Below the pieces are notes generated by a model, which worked only from the letters and a program-made list of their open reading frames with translations, made no database searches and was not told the DNA's origin. Shown piece by piece: positions 46,936 to 53,118 of a stretch of 64,000 nucleotides of DNA (its first letter is position 1; the number at the start of each line of letters is the position of its first letter). Both the position numbers and the translations under genes were made by a program. The stretch covers positions 2,757,001 through 2,821,000 of the forward strand of contig NZ_LT899436.1 in NCBI RefSeq assembly GCF_900198195.1, written 5' to 3'. The DNA is from Tenacibaculum jejuense (GTDB taxonomy: Bacteria; Bacteroidota; Bacteroidia; Flavobacteriales; Flavobacteriaceae).

Positions 46936-46966
46936 TACTGTAAATAATATGCACACTTAAATTTAT

Positions 46967-47548
46967 ATGTTAGGATTACAATTTGAAACAGAAACTTCAT
47001 GGGTCGATGTAGCTAAAAGTGGTTTACAACAACTTTTAACAGATCATGCTTTTGCTGAACAAAAAGCGGCTAGTAATGCTGTATCTATCATTATTAACTA
47101 TTCTGAGGAAACTGAATTAGTAAAGGATATGAGTGATATTGCTATTGAAGAAATGGAACATTTTAGAATGGTACATAATTTAATGGTTGAAAGAGGAATG
47201 GTTTTAGGTCAGGCTACAAAAAATGATTATGCTTTACAATTACAAGGTTTTTTCCCTAAGACTCAAGATCGTACAGAGGCTCTAGTTCACAGATTGTTAG
47301 TTGCTGCTTTAATTGAAGCAAGAAGCTGTGAGCGTTTTAAAGTTTTTTCAGACAATATGGAAGACGAACAATTGTCTCAGTTCTATAAAGATTTAATGAT
47401 TTCTGAAGCAAATCATTATACTTTATTTTTAGGCTATGCAAGAAAGTATATGGACAAAGATATTGTTAATCATAAATGGGGAGATCTACTTGCTTTTGAA
47501 GCCCTAATGATGAAAAACAGAGGTACTTCTGCTAAAGTTCACGGGTAG
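46967..47548 (+). CDS. miaE: tRNA-(ms2io6A)-hydroxylase MiaE
   Basis: 193 residues, typical of the non-haem diiron hydroxylase MiaE, which hydroxylates the isopentenyl group of ms2i6A37 in tRNAs reading U-starting codons. The ferritin-like four-helix fold carries iron ligands in AFAEQKAASNA, IAIEEMEHFRMVH (ExxH), LIEARSCERFKVF and MISEANHYTLFL (ExxH). The Cys-free segment QGFFPKTQDRTEALVHRLLVAA is typical. Possibly co-transcribed with the DUF4268 gene 58 bp on. Confidence 0.93.
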   Translation: MLGLQFETETSWVDVAKSGLQQLLTDHAFAEQKAASNAVSIIINYSEETELVKDMSDIAIEEMEHFRMVHNLMVERGMVLGQATKNDYALQLQGFFPKTQDRTEALVHRLLVAALIEARSCERFKVFSDNMEDEQLSQFYKDLMISEANHYTLFLGYARKYMDKDIVNHKWGDLLAFEALMMKNRGTSAKVHG

Positions 47549-47572
47549 AATTATTCAATATCAATCATAAAG

Positions 47573-47601
47573 ACAACTGACAACTGATAACTGACAACTG
47601 A
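47573..47601 (+). repeat. heptamer tandem repeat
   Basis: Four 7-bp units (ACAACTG, ACAACTG, ATAACTG, ACAACTG) fill the short gap before the DUF4268 gene start at 47607. Confidence 0.8.
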
Positions 47602-47606
47602 AATAA

Positions 47607-48044
47607 ATGTTTAGTAAGGAAGAATCTGCAAAAATTAGAAAAGAATTCTGGACGAGCTTTGGAAAATCGTTTCCTAGAAAATGGTTATTATACAATACAA
47701 AAATCAAAGGATTTGCATTTAAATTTCAAGCTGATCGAAAAAAAGCTTTTGTATGTTTAGATTTTGAACATCCTGAAGAAGTTGCTAACGAATTGTTATA
47801 TGATCAGTTACTAGCATTAAGAAAAATATTAGAAACGGAATATTTACCTGAAGTTATTTTTGACAACGCTTTTCAATTAGAAAGCGGAAAATATATTCAC
47901 AGAATATACGTTTTACATGAAAAGAAATTTAGTATTCATAACAAAAATACTTGGCGTGATTGTTACGAATTTTTTGTAGAAACAATGACTCAGTTTGAAT
48001 TGTTTTATTATGAATATGAAGATTTTATAAAACAAGCCATTTAA
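47607..48044 (+). CDS. DUF4268 family protein
   Basis: 145 residues, soluble: FSKEESAKIRKEFWTSFGKSFPRKWLLYNTKIKGFAFKFQADRKKAFVCLDFEH. I recognise the DUF4268 fold, also found fused to endonuclease-like domains elsewhere; here it stands alone. No catalytic motif is evident. Downstream of miaE. Confidence 0.82.
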   Translation: MFSKEESAKIRKEFWTSFGKSFPRKWLLYNTKIKGFAFKFQADRKKAFVCLDFEHPEEVANELLYDQLLALRKILETEYLPEVIFDNAFQLESGKYIHRIYVLHEKKFSIHNKNTWRDCYEFFVETMTQFELFYYEYEDFIKQAI

Positions 48045-48064
48045 TCATAACTTATTATCCCCTT

Positions 48065-48553
48065 ATGAAATTAATTAAATCATTATTCTTTATTTGTTGT
48101 TTAGCTATTTTTTCTTGTAGTTCTAACGAAGAAAACATTGACACTAATGGAGATGAAAACCTTGAAAATCCAACGAATGAAGTTGATTACGAAACTCAAA
48201 TTCTAAACTTACTAAATAAACATAGAACCGATAATGGTTTAGCTGAGTTAGCTGTTTTAGATATTATAAAAACACAAACAGAAGCTCACACCGATTACAT
48301 GATAGGTAAAGGTGATATTTCACATGATAATTTTAGTGATCGTAGTGATTTCTTACAGCAAAATGCGGATGCTAGAAGTACAGCAGAAAACGTAGCTTTT
48401 GGATATAATAATGCCCAATCTCTAGTTAACGCATGGATAAATAGTGATGGGCATCGTAGAAATATTGAGGGAAATTTCACACATTTTAATATCACTGCAA
48501 AGCAAAATAAAAATGGAGCTTGGTATTACACCAACATCTTTATTAGAAGATAA
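48065..48553 (+). CDS. CAP (SCP/PR-1) domain lipoprotein
   Basis: 162 residues: lipobox LAIFSC, a short acidic linker, then a CAP domain of ~120 residues (ILNLLNKHRTDNGLAELAVLDIIKTQTEAHTDYMIGKGDISHDNFSDRSDF, AENVAFGYNNAQSLVNAWINSDGHRRNIEGNFTHF). The cavity His (SHDNF; DGHRRNI) and Glu (AENVA) are present. Extracytoplasmic; activity of bacterial CAP proteins is mostly unknown. Starts 20 bp after the DUF4268 stop. Confidence 0.9.
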   Translation: MKLIKSLFFICCLAIFSCSSNEENIDTNGDENLENPTNEVDYETQILNLLNKHRTDNGLAELAVLDIIKTQTEAHTDYMIGKGDISHDNFSDRSDFLQQNADARSTAENVAFGYNNAQSLVNAWINSDGHRRNIEGNFTHFNITAKQNKNGAWYYTNIFIRR

Positions 48554-48641
48554 TTATCCTGCTTTCAGCTCTAATTTACGTTTACAATATTCGCAGCTTT
48601 TCTCATAAATTGTTTTAAGCTTGAGAACTCATTGAAAACAA

Positions 48642-48845
48642 TTGAAGTTAAAAATTCATGGACTACTTATTATTTTTAATTCTTGGGTTTTTGATAAAGC
48701 TGTATTTTCTATGTTGAGTTCTGGAATAAAAACAGATCATACCAAATATTATATTCAGCTTTTATTTTCGATGATAAGTGCTGCTCTTACTAAAAAAGGA
48801 ATTAAAGCATTTGCAAGTGCATACGACAGAATTATAAGTCAATAA
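48642..48845 (+). CDS. small open frame, possibly a gene remnant
   Basis: Up to 67 residues from a TTG, or 44 from an inner ATG (MLSSGIKTDHTKYYIQLLFS). The frame ends exactly where a strong hairpin terminator begins, which argues that a real transcript ended here, but the N-terminus has no good start or RBS. It may be the C-terminal stub of a larger protein. Family not recognised. Confidence 0.3.
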   Translation: MKLKIHGLLIIFNSWVFDKAVFSMLSSGIKTDHTKYYIQLLFSMISAALTKKGIKAFASAYDRIISQ

Positions 48846-48875
48846 AAAAGTCTTCAGTAAACTGAAGACTTTTAT
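48846..48875. terminator. bidirectional intrinsic terminator
   Basis: AAAAGTCTTCAG-TAAA-CTGAAGACTTTT hairpin with flanking A and T runs, between convergent genes. Confidence 0.9.
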
Positions 48876-48891
48876 TTCTATTTAATATTTT

Positions 48892-49230
48892 TTATTCTAG
48901 AAATCTAATACTTAATGGATAATTAGGAGCTTCTCCATTAGTAGCTTTAATTGCGTTTATAATTGGGAAAATAAAATAAATTATTCCTAAAAAAATAAGA
49001 CCTAAAATTCCTAACCCAAAAAATAAAATTAACGGCACACACAATAACGCATAAATAAACATCGAAATTCTAAAGTTAAGAATCGACTTACCATGCTCAT
49101 CCATTCCTTCAACTTCGTCCTTTTTAAGAATCCAAATAATTAAAGGTGTTACAAAACCTCCTATAACGGTTAATAGATCTAATAACTGACTTAAATGTGT
49201 AATTGCTAATAATTCTTTATTTCTCTGCAT
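48892..49230 (-). CDS. DUF4870 family membrane protein
   Basis: About 112 residues from ATG 49230 (MQRNKELLAITHLSQLLDLLTV); the longer upstream frame is not family-like. Three hydrophobic helices: TVIGGFVTPLIIWIL, ISMFIYALLCVPLILFF and GLIFLGIIYFIFPIINA, with the DUF4870 hallmark KKDEVEGMDEHGKSILNF between the first two. Small inner-membrane protein of unknown role, monocistronic. Confidence 0.88.
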   Translation of the reverse strand: MQRNKELLAITHLSQLLDLLTVIGGFVTPLIIWILKKDEVEGMDEHGKSILNFRISMFIYALLCVPLILFFGLGILGLIFLGIIYFIFPIINAIKATNGEAPNYPLSIRFLE

Positions 49231-49453
49231 TTTTTGTTGTTGTTTACATATGTTAGACGTAAGGTTTATCGTTTTGTTACAAAAAATCATATGATTATAT
49301 GTAATATAACATACTGATAGCAAACTGAAATCGTTTCTGGTTTTCTTTGTAAACTACTATTTCCTCTAGTGACATAATTCCAAAATAAATTTGGAATCAT
49401 GTGAAAATTATATTTCTAAGAAATCTTCAATTTAAAATTGTATTGAACTGTAG

Positions 49454-49461
49454 TATATTTG
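49454..49461 (+). promoter_or_regulatory. mnmE promoter (-7 element)
   Basis: TATATTTG fits TAnnTTTG. It overlaps the in-frame TTG at 49459, so that codon would lie before the transcript start; this favours the TTG at 49477 as the mnmE start. Confidence 0.5.
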
Positions 49462-49476
49462 CATAAAAAATACGTT

Positions 49477-50877
49477 TTGCAAACACTAATTAACGATACA
49501 ATTGTTGCCTTAGCTACTCCTTCAGGAGTTGGAGCCATTTCTGTAATTCGACTTTCTGGTGAAAAGTCTATTGAAATTGTAAATCAATTTTTTACTTCAG
49601 TTAAAAAAAACAAATCGTTATTAGATCAAAAAACACATACGATTCATTTAGGTCATATTACTAATAAGGGAAAGATTATAGATGAAGTTTTGGTTTCTAT
49701 TTTTAAAAATCCAAATTCGTATACTGGTGAAAATGTAGTAGAAATTTCTTGCCATGGTTCTGTATTCATTCAACAAGAAATTTTACAACTATTTTTAAGC
49801 AACGGATGTAGAATGGCCGATAATGGTGAATTTACCATGCGTGCTTTTTTGAATGGTAAAATGGATTTAAGTCAGGCTGAAGCTGTGGCAGATGTGATTG
49901 CTTCTAATTCTGAAGCTTCGCATCAAATGGCTATTCAGCAAATGCGTGGTGGAATTACCAATGAATTGAAAGATTTACGCGGCCAACTTTTAGATTTTGC
50001 TGCTTTAATTGAATTAGAATTGGATTTTTCTGGAGAAGACGTTGAGTTTGCAGATCGCACAAAATTCCGTGAATTGGTGACTAAAATTACATCAGTTTTA
50101 AAACGTTTAATTGATAGTTTTGCTTTTGGTAATGCCATGAAAAATGGAATTCCGGTTGCTATTATTGGTGAGCCAAACGTTGGGAAATCGACACTTTTAA
50201 ATGCTTTATTAAACGAGGAAAAAGCTATTGTTTCTGATATTGCTGGAACTACACGTGATGCTATTGAAGATGAAATGATTATTGATGGTGTAGCTTTTCG
50301 TTTTATTGATACTGCAGGAATTCGTGAAACTGAAGATGTGGTAGAAAGTATCGGTATACAAAAGGCTTATGAAAAAGCCGATAAAGCACAGCTTGTGATC
50401 TTTTTAGTAAATGCTGAAAAGATTCACAATAACTCTTCGGATATTATAGAAGAGATTTCACAAATTAAAGATCGTTTTGAACATAAACGTTTACTTTTAA
50501 TTGCGAATAAAATCGATAATTTATCTGAAACTGCTTTAGAACAAATTAAAACTACTCTTCCGCAAGCTTTATTATTATCTGCAAAGCAGAAAATAGGTGT
50601 AGATTCTTTAAAAAGTGAATTGACTTCTTTAGTGAATACTGGAGCTTTAAGTAATAATGAAACTATTGTGACAAATTCTCGTCATTTTGAGGCTTTAAAT
50701 AATGCTTTAGAAAGTATTCAATCTGTTGATAATGGAATAGAACTTGGTATCTCTTCTGATTTATTTGCTATCGACATCCGCGAGTGTTTACGTCATTTAG
50801 GAAATATTACTGGTGAGTATGACGTAGATAAAGATATTTTAGGCCATATTTTCTCTAACTTTTGTATTGGGAAATAG
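49477..50877 (+). CDS. mnmE: tRNA uridine-5-carboxymethylaminomethyl modification GTPase MnmE
   Basis: About 466 residues. N-terminal tetrahydrofolate-binding domain (NDTIVALATPSGVGAISVIRLSG), helical domain, then the GTPase with G1 GEPNVGKST, the K-loop, G2 TTRDAIED, G3 DTAG and G4 NKID, and the C-terminal CIGK. With MnmG it modifies the wobble uridine of tRNAs. No ATG precedes the conserved start, so TTG at 49477 (LQTLINDTIVAL) is chosen; TTG 49459 is the alternative. The last 18 bp (FCIGK-stop) recur at 51702-51719. Confidence 0.93.
   Translation: MQTLINDTIVALATPSGVGAISVIRLSGEKSIEIVNQFFTSVKKNKSLLDQKTHTIHLGHITNKGKIIDEVLVSIFKNPNSYTGENVVEISCHGSVFIQQEILQLFLSNGCRMADNGEFTMRAFLNGKMDLSQAEAVADVIASNSEASHQMAIQQMRGGITNELKDLRGQLLDFAALIELELDFSGEDVEFADRTKFRELVTKITSVLKRLIDSFAFGNAMKNGIPVAIIGEPNVGKSTLLNALLNEEKAIVSDIAGTTRDAIEDEMIIDGVAFRFIDTAGIRETEDVVESIGIQKAYEKADKAQLVIFLVNAEKIHNNSSDIIEEISQIKDRFEHKRLLLIANKIDNLSETALEQIKTTLPQALLLSAKQKIGVDSLKSELTSLVNTGALSNNETIVTNSRHFEALNNALESIQSVDNGIELGISSDLFAIDIRECLRHLGNITGEYDVDKDILGHIFSNFCIGK
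50860..50877 (+). repeat. att-like core 1: mnmE 3' end
   Basis: TTTTGTATTGGGAAATAG encodes FCIGK-stop at the end of mnmE. It matches 51702-51719 at 15 of 18 positions, all three differences being silent. The 3' end of mnmE (trmE/thdF) is the integration site of SGI1 and related islands, with an 18-bp core at this position. Confidence 0.7.
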
Positions 50878-51011
50878 ATTTTCCTTTACTATTACTTTGT
50901 TTACTCTTTGCTAAAAGGAGAAAATATAGGAAAACATATTATGAGCCAATTCAATAATTTAATCGGTTCATGTTTATGTTCAATATTAAATCAACCTCAA
51001 AAAACAGTTTA

Positions 51012-51070
51012 ATTTTGAGATCAAAATGATTTTTTATAAATTGCATCAATAGTAATAAAAATGATGCAAT
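51012..51070 (+). promoter_or_regulatory. parDE operator region
   Basis: Two inverted repeats precede parD: ATTTTGA-GA-TCAAAAT (51012-51027), and 9-bp perfect arms ATTGCATCA (51040-51048) and TGATGCAAT (51062-51070), 22 bp apart from start to start, about two helical turns, with the second arm touching the ATG. They are candidate binding sites for the ribbon-helix-helix antitoxin that autoregulates the operon. Confidence 0.55.
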
Positions 51071-51313
51071 ATGGCTACAGTAAGAAAATCAATTACATTT
51101 ACAAAACAACAAGATGCTTGGATTAAATCACAAATAGAAGGTGGGGATTACACTAACGATAGTGAATATATTAGAGATTTAATAAGAAAAGACCAAGCTA
51201 ATAACTCTAAATTAAACTATTTAAGAATGGCTGTTCAAAAAGGTCTTGATAGTGATGTTAGTGAAAAATCTGTTCAAGACATTATTGAAGCCAAGATTAA
51301 AGAAAAGCAATAA
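51071..51313 (+). CDS. parD: ParD-like antitoxin (ribbon-helix-helix)
   Basis: 80 residues: VRKSITFTKQQDAWIKSQIEGGDYTNDSEYIRDLIRKDQ is the typical RHH DNA-binding domain of ParD/CopG antitoxins; the C-terminal helical tail (SVQDIIEAKIKEKQ) would wrap the toxin. It neutralises ParE and represses its own operon. The stop overlaps the toxin ATG (TAATG arrangement). Confidence 0.93.
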   Translation: MATVRKSITFTKQQDAWIKSQIEGGDYTNDSEYIRDLIRKDQANNSKLNYLRMAVQKGLDSDVSEKSVQDIIEAKIKEKQ

Positions 51314-51618
51314 TGTCAAAACTTAATTATCAATTAAGAAAAGAAGCTCAATTTGATTTAGAAGATATTTTTGACTATTCTCAAGATAATTTTGGTTTAG
51401 ATATTGCAATTAAATATTTGAATGAATTAGAAAATACCTTTTTCAATCTATGTGAATATCCTCATATTGGAAAAGATAGATCTGAAATTAAATTTGTCGT
51501 GTACAGTTTCGTCCACAAAGAACATTTGATTCTCAATAAAATAACTGAAACAAAAATAGATATTTTAAGAGTTTTACATCAAAGTAGAGATTTACCAAGG
51601 TTTATAAAATATCTTTAA
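51313..51618 (+). CDS. parE: ParE/RelE-superfamily toxin
   Basis: 101 residues: YQLRKEAQFDLEDIFDYSQDNFGLDIAIKYLNELENTFFNLCEYPHIGKDRSEIKFVVYSFVHKEHLILNKITETKIDILRVLHQSRDLPRF. Fits ParE (residues YPHIGKDR and the C-terminal ILRVLHQSRD), which poisons DNA gyrase in studied members. One-base overlap with parD. The pair lies between two att-like mnmE ends. Confidence 0.93.
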   Translation: MSKLNYQLRKEAQFDLEDIFDYSQDNFGLDIAIKYLNELENTFFNLCEYPHIGKDRSEIKFVVYSFVHKEHLILNKITETKIDILRVLHQSRDLPRFIKYL

Positions 51619-51669
51619 AAATCAAACAAAGGAAAACAAAATCTAACACCTATACTCCACCTGTATGTC

Positions 51670-51719
51670 CAGAAAGTACTATACTTACTCGACTTATTAC
51701 TTTCTGTATTGGGAAGTAA
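51670..51719 (+). repeat. att-like core 2 with adjoining inverted repeat
   Basis: 51702-51719 reads TTCTGTATTGGGAAGTAA, which would encode FCIGK-stop, but the bases before it are not mnmE sequence. Inverted repeats CAGAAAGTA (51670-51678) and TACTTTCTG (51698-51706) overlap its left edge and could be a recombinase-binding site or hairpin. The remaining bases of the 295-bp gap up to 51913 hold only a terminator and a cassette repeat. Confidence 0.65.
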
Positions 51720-51811
51720 AATTATTGAGTGTTCTTTCTTTTCTAAATCACAAGTTAGCCCTCGATTTTATCGATTGCTTGTAGAACTATTATCTTTTAA
51801 AACTATAAAAA

Positions 51812-51841
51812 AACCACAACACTTATAAAAATGTTGTGGTT
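51812..51841 (-). terminator. terminator of the third immunity cassette
   Basis: Minus-strand AACCACAACA / TGTTGTGGTT stem (10 bp, 10-nt loop) followed by a T run. Stem and loop are identical to 53016-53045. Confidence 0.85.
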
Positions 51842-51871
51842 AGTATGTTTAATTACTGATCTTGCTTACTC

Positions 51872-51909
51872 TAGCTTGGCACCCGAAAGGGTTCGAGCGC
51901 TAGCGAGGG
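51872..51909 (-). repeat. cassette-end hairpin repeat, copy B
   Basis: Starts within 5 bp of the stop of the third immunity-like gene. On the minus strand it contains CGCTAGCG and a hairpin GCGCTCGAA-CCCT-TTCGGGTGC with G-U pairs. Same element as 53075-53112 and, more diverged, 52231-52260. Confidence 0.8.
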
Positions 51910-51913
51910 TCAG

Positions 51914-52213
51914 TTAGCTAGAAGTAAAAACTAATATATCATCAATTATATCTTCATTGTCGTCTTCCACAAGTGTAAAAGTTCCTATTCTTTCATTTTT
52001 TTCTGATAATAGTAAAACTTTTATTGAAGTAAGACAAATACCTGAACTATATGAATATTCTATCTTGACAGAATCATATTTGACTATAATATCCTTTACT
52101 GAAAAACCAATCTCATCACTTAAGTATTCATTTTCTTCATAATTTATACACTTTTCAAAAGCATTCTTAGCTTTTGAATATTTTAACTCTAATTCTTCTT
52201 TTGTTAAAAACAT
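51914..52213 (-). CDS. putative immunity protein 3 (orphan)
   Basis: 99 residues from ATG 52213 (MFLTKEELELKYSKAKNAFEKCINYEENEYLSDEI). The open frame runs upstream through the hairpin repeat, which is not coding. Small, acidic and cytosolic, as expected of an immunity protein, ending in DNEDIIDDILVFTSS. No family recognised. It follows the second cassette after one repeat and has no toxin fragment in front of it. Confidence 0.6.
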   Translation of the reverse strand: MFLTKEELELKYSKAKNAFEKCINYEENEYLSDEIGFSVKDIIVKYDSVKIEYSYSSGICLTSIKVLLLSEKNERIGTFTLVEDDNEDIIDDILVFTSS

Positions 52214-52230
52214 AATTAATGACCTAATAT

Positions 52231-52260
52231 GTGCCCCAAAAGGATTCAAGCGCGAGCAAG
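52231..52260 (-). repeat. cassette-end hairpin repeat, copy C (degenerate)
   Basis: Located 36 bp after the stop of the second immunity-like gene. GTGCCCCAAAAGGATTCAAG on the plus strand aligns with the GGCACCCGAAAGGATTCGGG of copy A at most positions. The hairpin is weakened and the terminator found after copies A and B is missing. Confidence 0.65.
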
Positions 52261-52296
52261 AATTTTATCACGGAAACTGTAAATAAACTACTCATT

Positions 52297-52827
52297 TTAA
52301 TATATTACCTTGGATTCTATACTTCCTAAACTCTCAAAATTAGAAAGATTATTGTTCTTATTAAACAAAGAAGTCTCAATTGTATTTCCATCTGATATTG
52401 GAGTCGATAAAATATAATCATTTTTAAACTTTACTTTTACTCCAAATGGCTCTGGGTTATTCTTTACTCCTATTAATTCAAGAGACTCTATTCTAGAATT
52501 AACTATAGTAGAAAATTCTGAAACATTTGTTACTTCGTAGTACTCCGTTTCTAAATCATCTTCACATTCTAAATTTATCCAAGCATCCATTCTTGATCTA
52601 AATGATGACCAAGAATATACTTTTAGAGGTATTTTCTGAGTTTGAATACGAGGTGTCCACATATCCTCTTTATCCGTAGTAATAATAGTTAAATGATCTG
52701 AGTATTTATATAATACTAAACCAAAAGATATATCAATATCTAATTCTTTTTCCTCTCCTAATGGAGGCCAAACCACAAGATACAATCTTTCTACTTTCTG
52801 ATTTTTTAAATCTTTAAATATTTCCAT
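52297..52827 (-). CDS. putative immunity protein 2 (orphan)
   Basis: 176 residues, cytosolic, no signal peptide: VERLYLVVWPPLGEEKELDIDISFGLVLYKYSDHLTIITTDKEDMW ... VYSWSSFRSRMDAWINLECEDDLETEYYEVTNV. Family not recognised. Immunity function is inferred from position: it starts 2 bp after the stop of a toxin-tail remnant, the same spacing as the intact toxin/immunity pair upstream. Confidence 0.6.
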   Translation of the reverse strand: MEIFKDLKNQKVERLYLVVWPPLGEEKELDIDISFGLVLYKYSDHLTIITTDKEDMWTPRIQTQKIPLKVYSWSSFRSRMDAWINLECEDDLETEYYEVTNVSEFSTIVNSRIESLELIGVKNNPEPFGVKVKFKNDYILSTPISDGNTIETSLFNKNNNLSNFESLGSIESKVIY

Positions 52828-52829
52828 AA

Positions 52830-53009
52830 TTACATGGTTGCCTTTTCTTTATTATACCAATTATTTGAAGTCTTATTGAGAATAGTAATAAAATTCCCAT
52901 TCGCTTCAGTAACTAACATTTTTTCATTATTAGTTCCTTCTATAAGTTTTACTTGTTTCGCTATCGCTCGACTGTATCGAGTGATTATAAACTTATCCAA
53001 TAAACACAA
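52830..53009 (-). pseudogene. C-terminal remnant of a displaced toxin
   Basis: A 59-codon minus-strand frame without a start. It reads ...DKFIITRYSRAIAKQVKLIE and then GTNNEKMLVTEANGNFITIL, ending NWYNKEKATM-stop. The composition is like a polymorphic toxin tail (VTEANGNFITIL). It lies directly after the terminator of the previous cassette and ends 2 bp before the second immunity gene, so it looks like the last piece of an older Rhs tip. Confidence 0.6.
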
Positions 53010-53015
53010 TTACAA

Positions 53016-53045
53016 AACCACAACACTTATAAAAATGTTGTGGTT
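53016..53045 (-). terminator. terminator after the first immunity cassette
   Basis: Same 10-bp stem AACCACAACA / TGTTGTGGTT and identical loop as at 51812-51841, followed by TTTG. It would end the Rhs-immunity transcript. Confidence 0.8.
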
Positions 53046-53074
53046 AATATTATTTATTATTGTTTTTAATTACT

Positions 53075-53112
53075 CTTGCTTGGCACCCGAAAGGATTCGG
53101 GCGCTAGCGGGG
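53075..53112 (-). repeat. cassette-end hairpin repeat, copy A
   Basis: Six bases after the stop of the first immunity gene. The minus strand has CGCTAGCG followed by GCGCCCGAA-TCCT-TTCGGGTGC, a 9-bp stem with one G-U pair. The C-G pair seen here is U-G in copy B, which keeps pairing. Much more GC-rich than the surroundings. Confidence 0.8.
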
Positions 53113-53118
53113 ACTTCA

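Noticed and set aside
50878-51701. integrase or excisionase gene inside the mnmE-flanked interval
   Set aside because: Only parD and parE are found; the remaining bases hold no frame with recombinase motifs.
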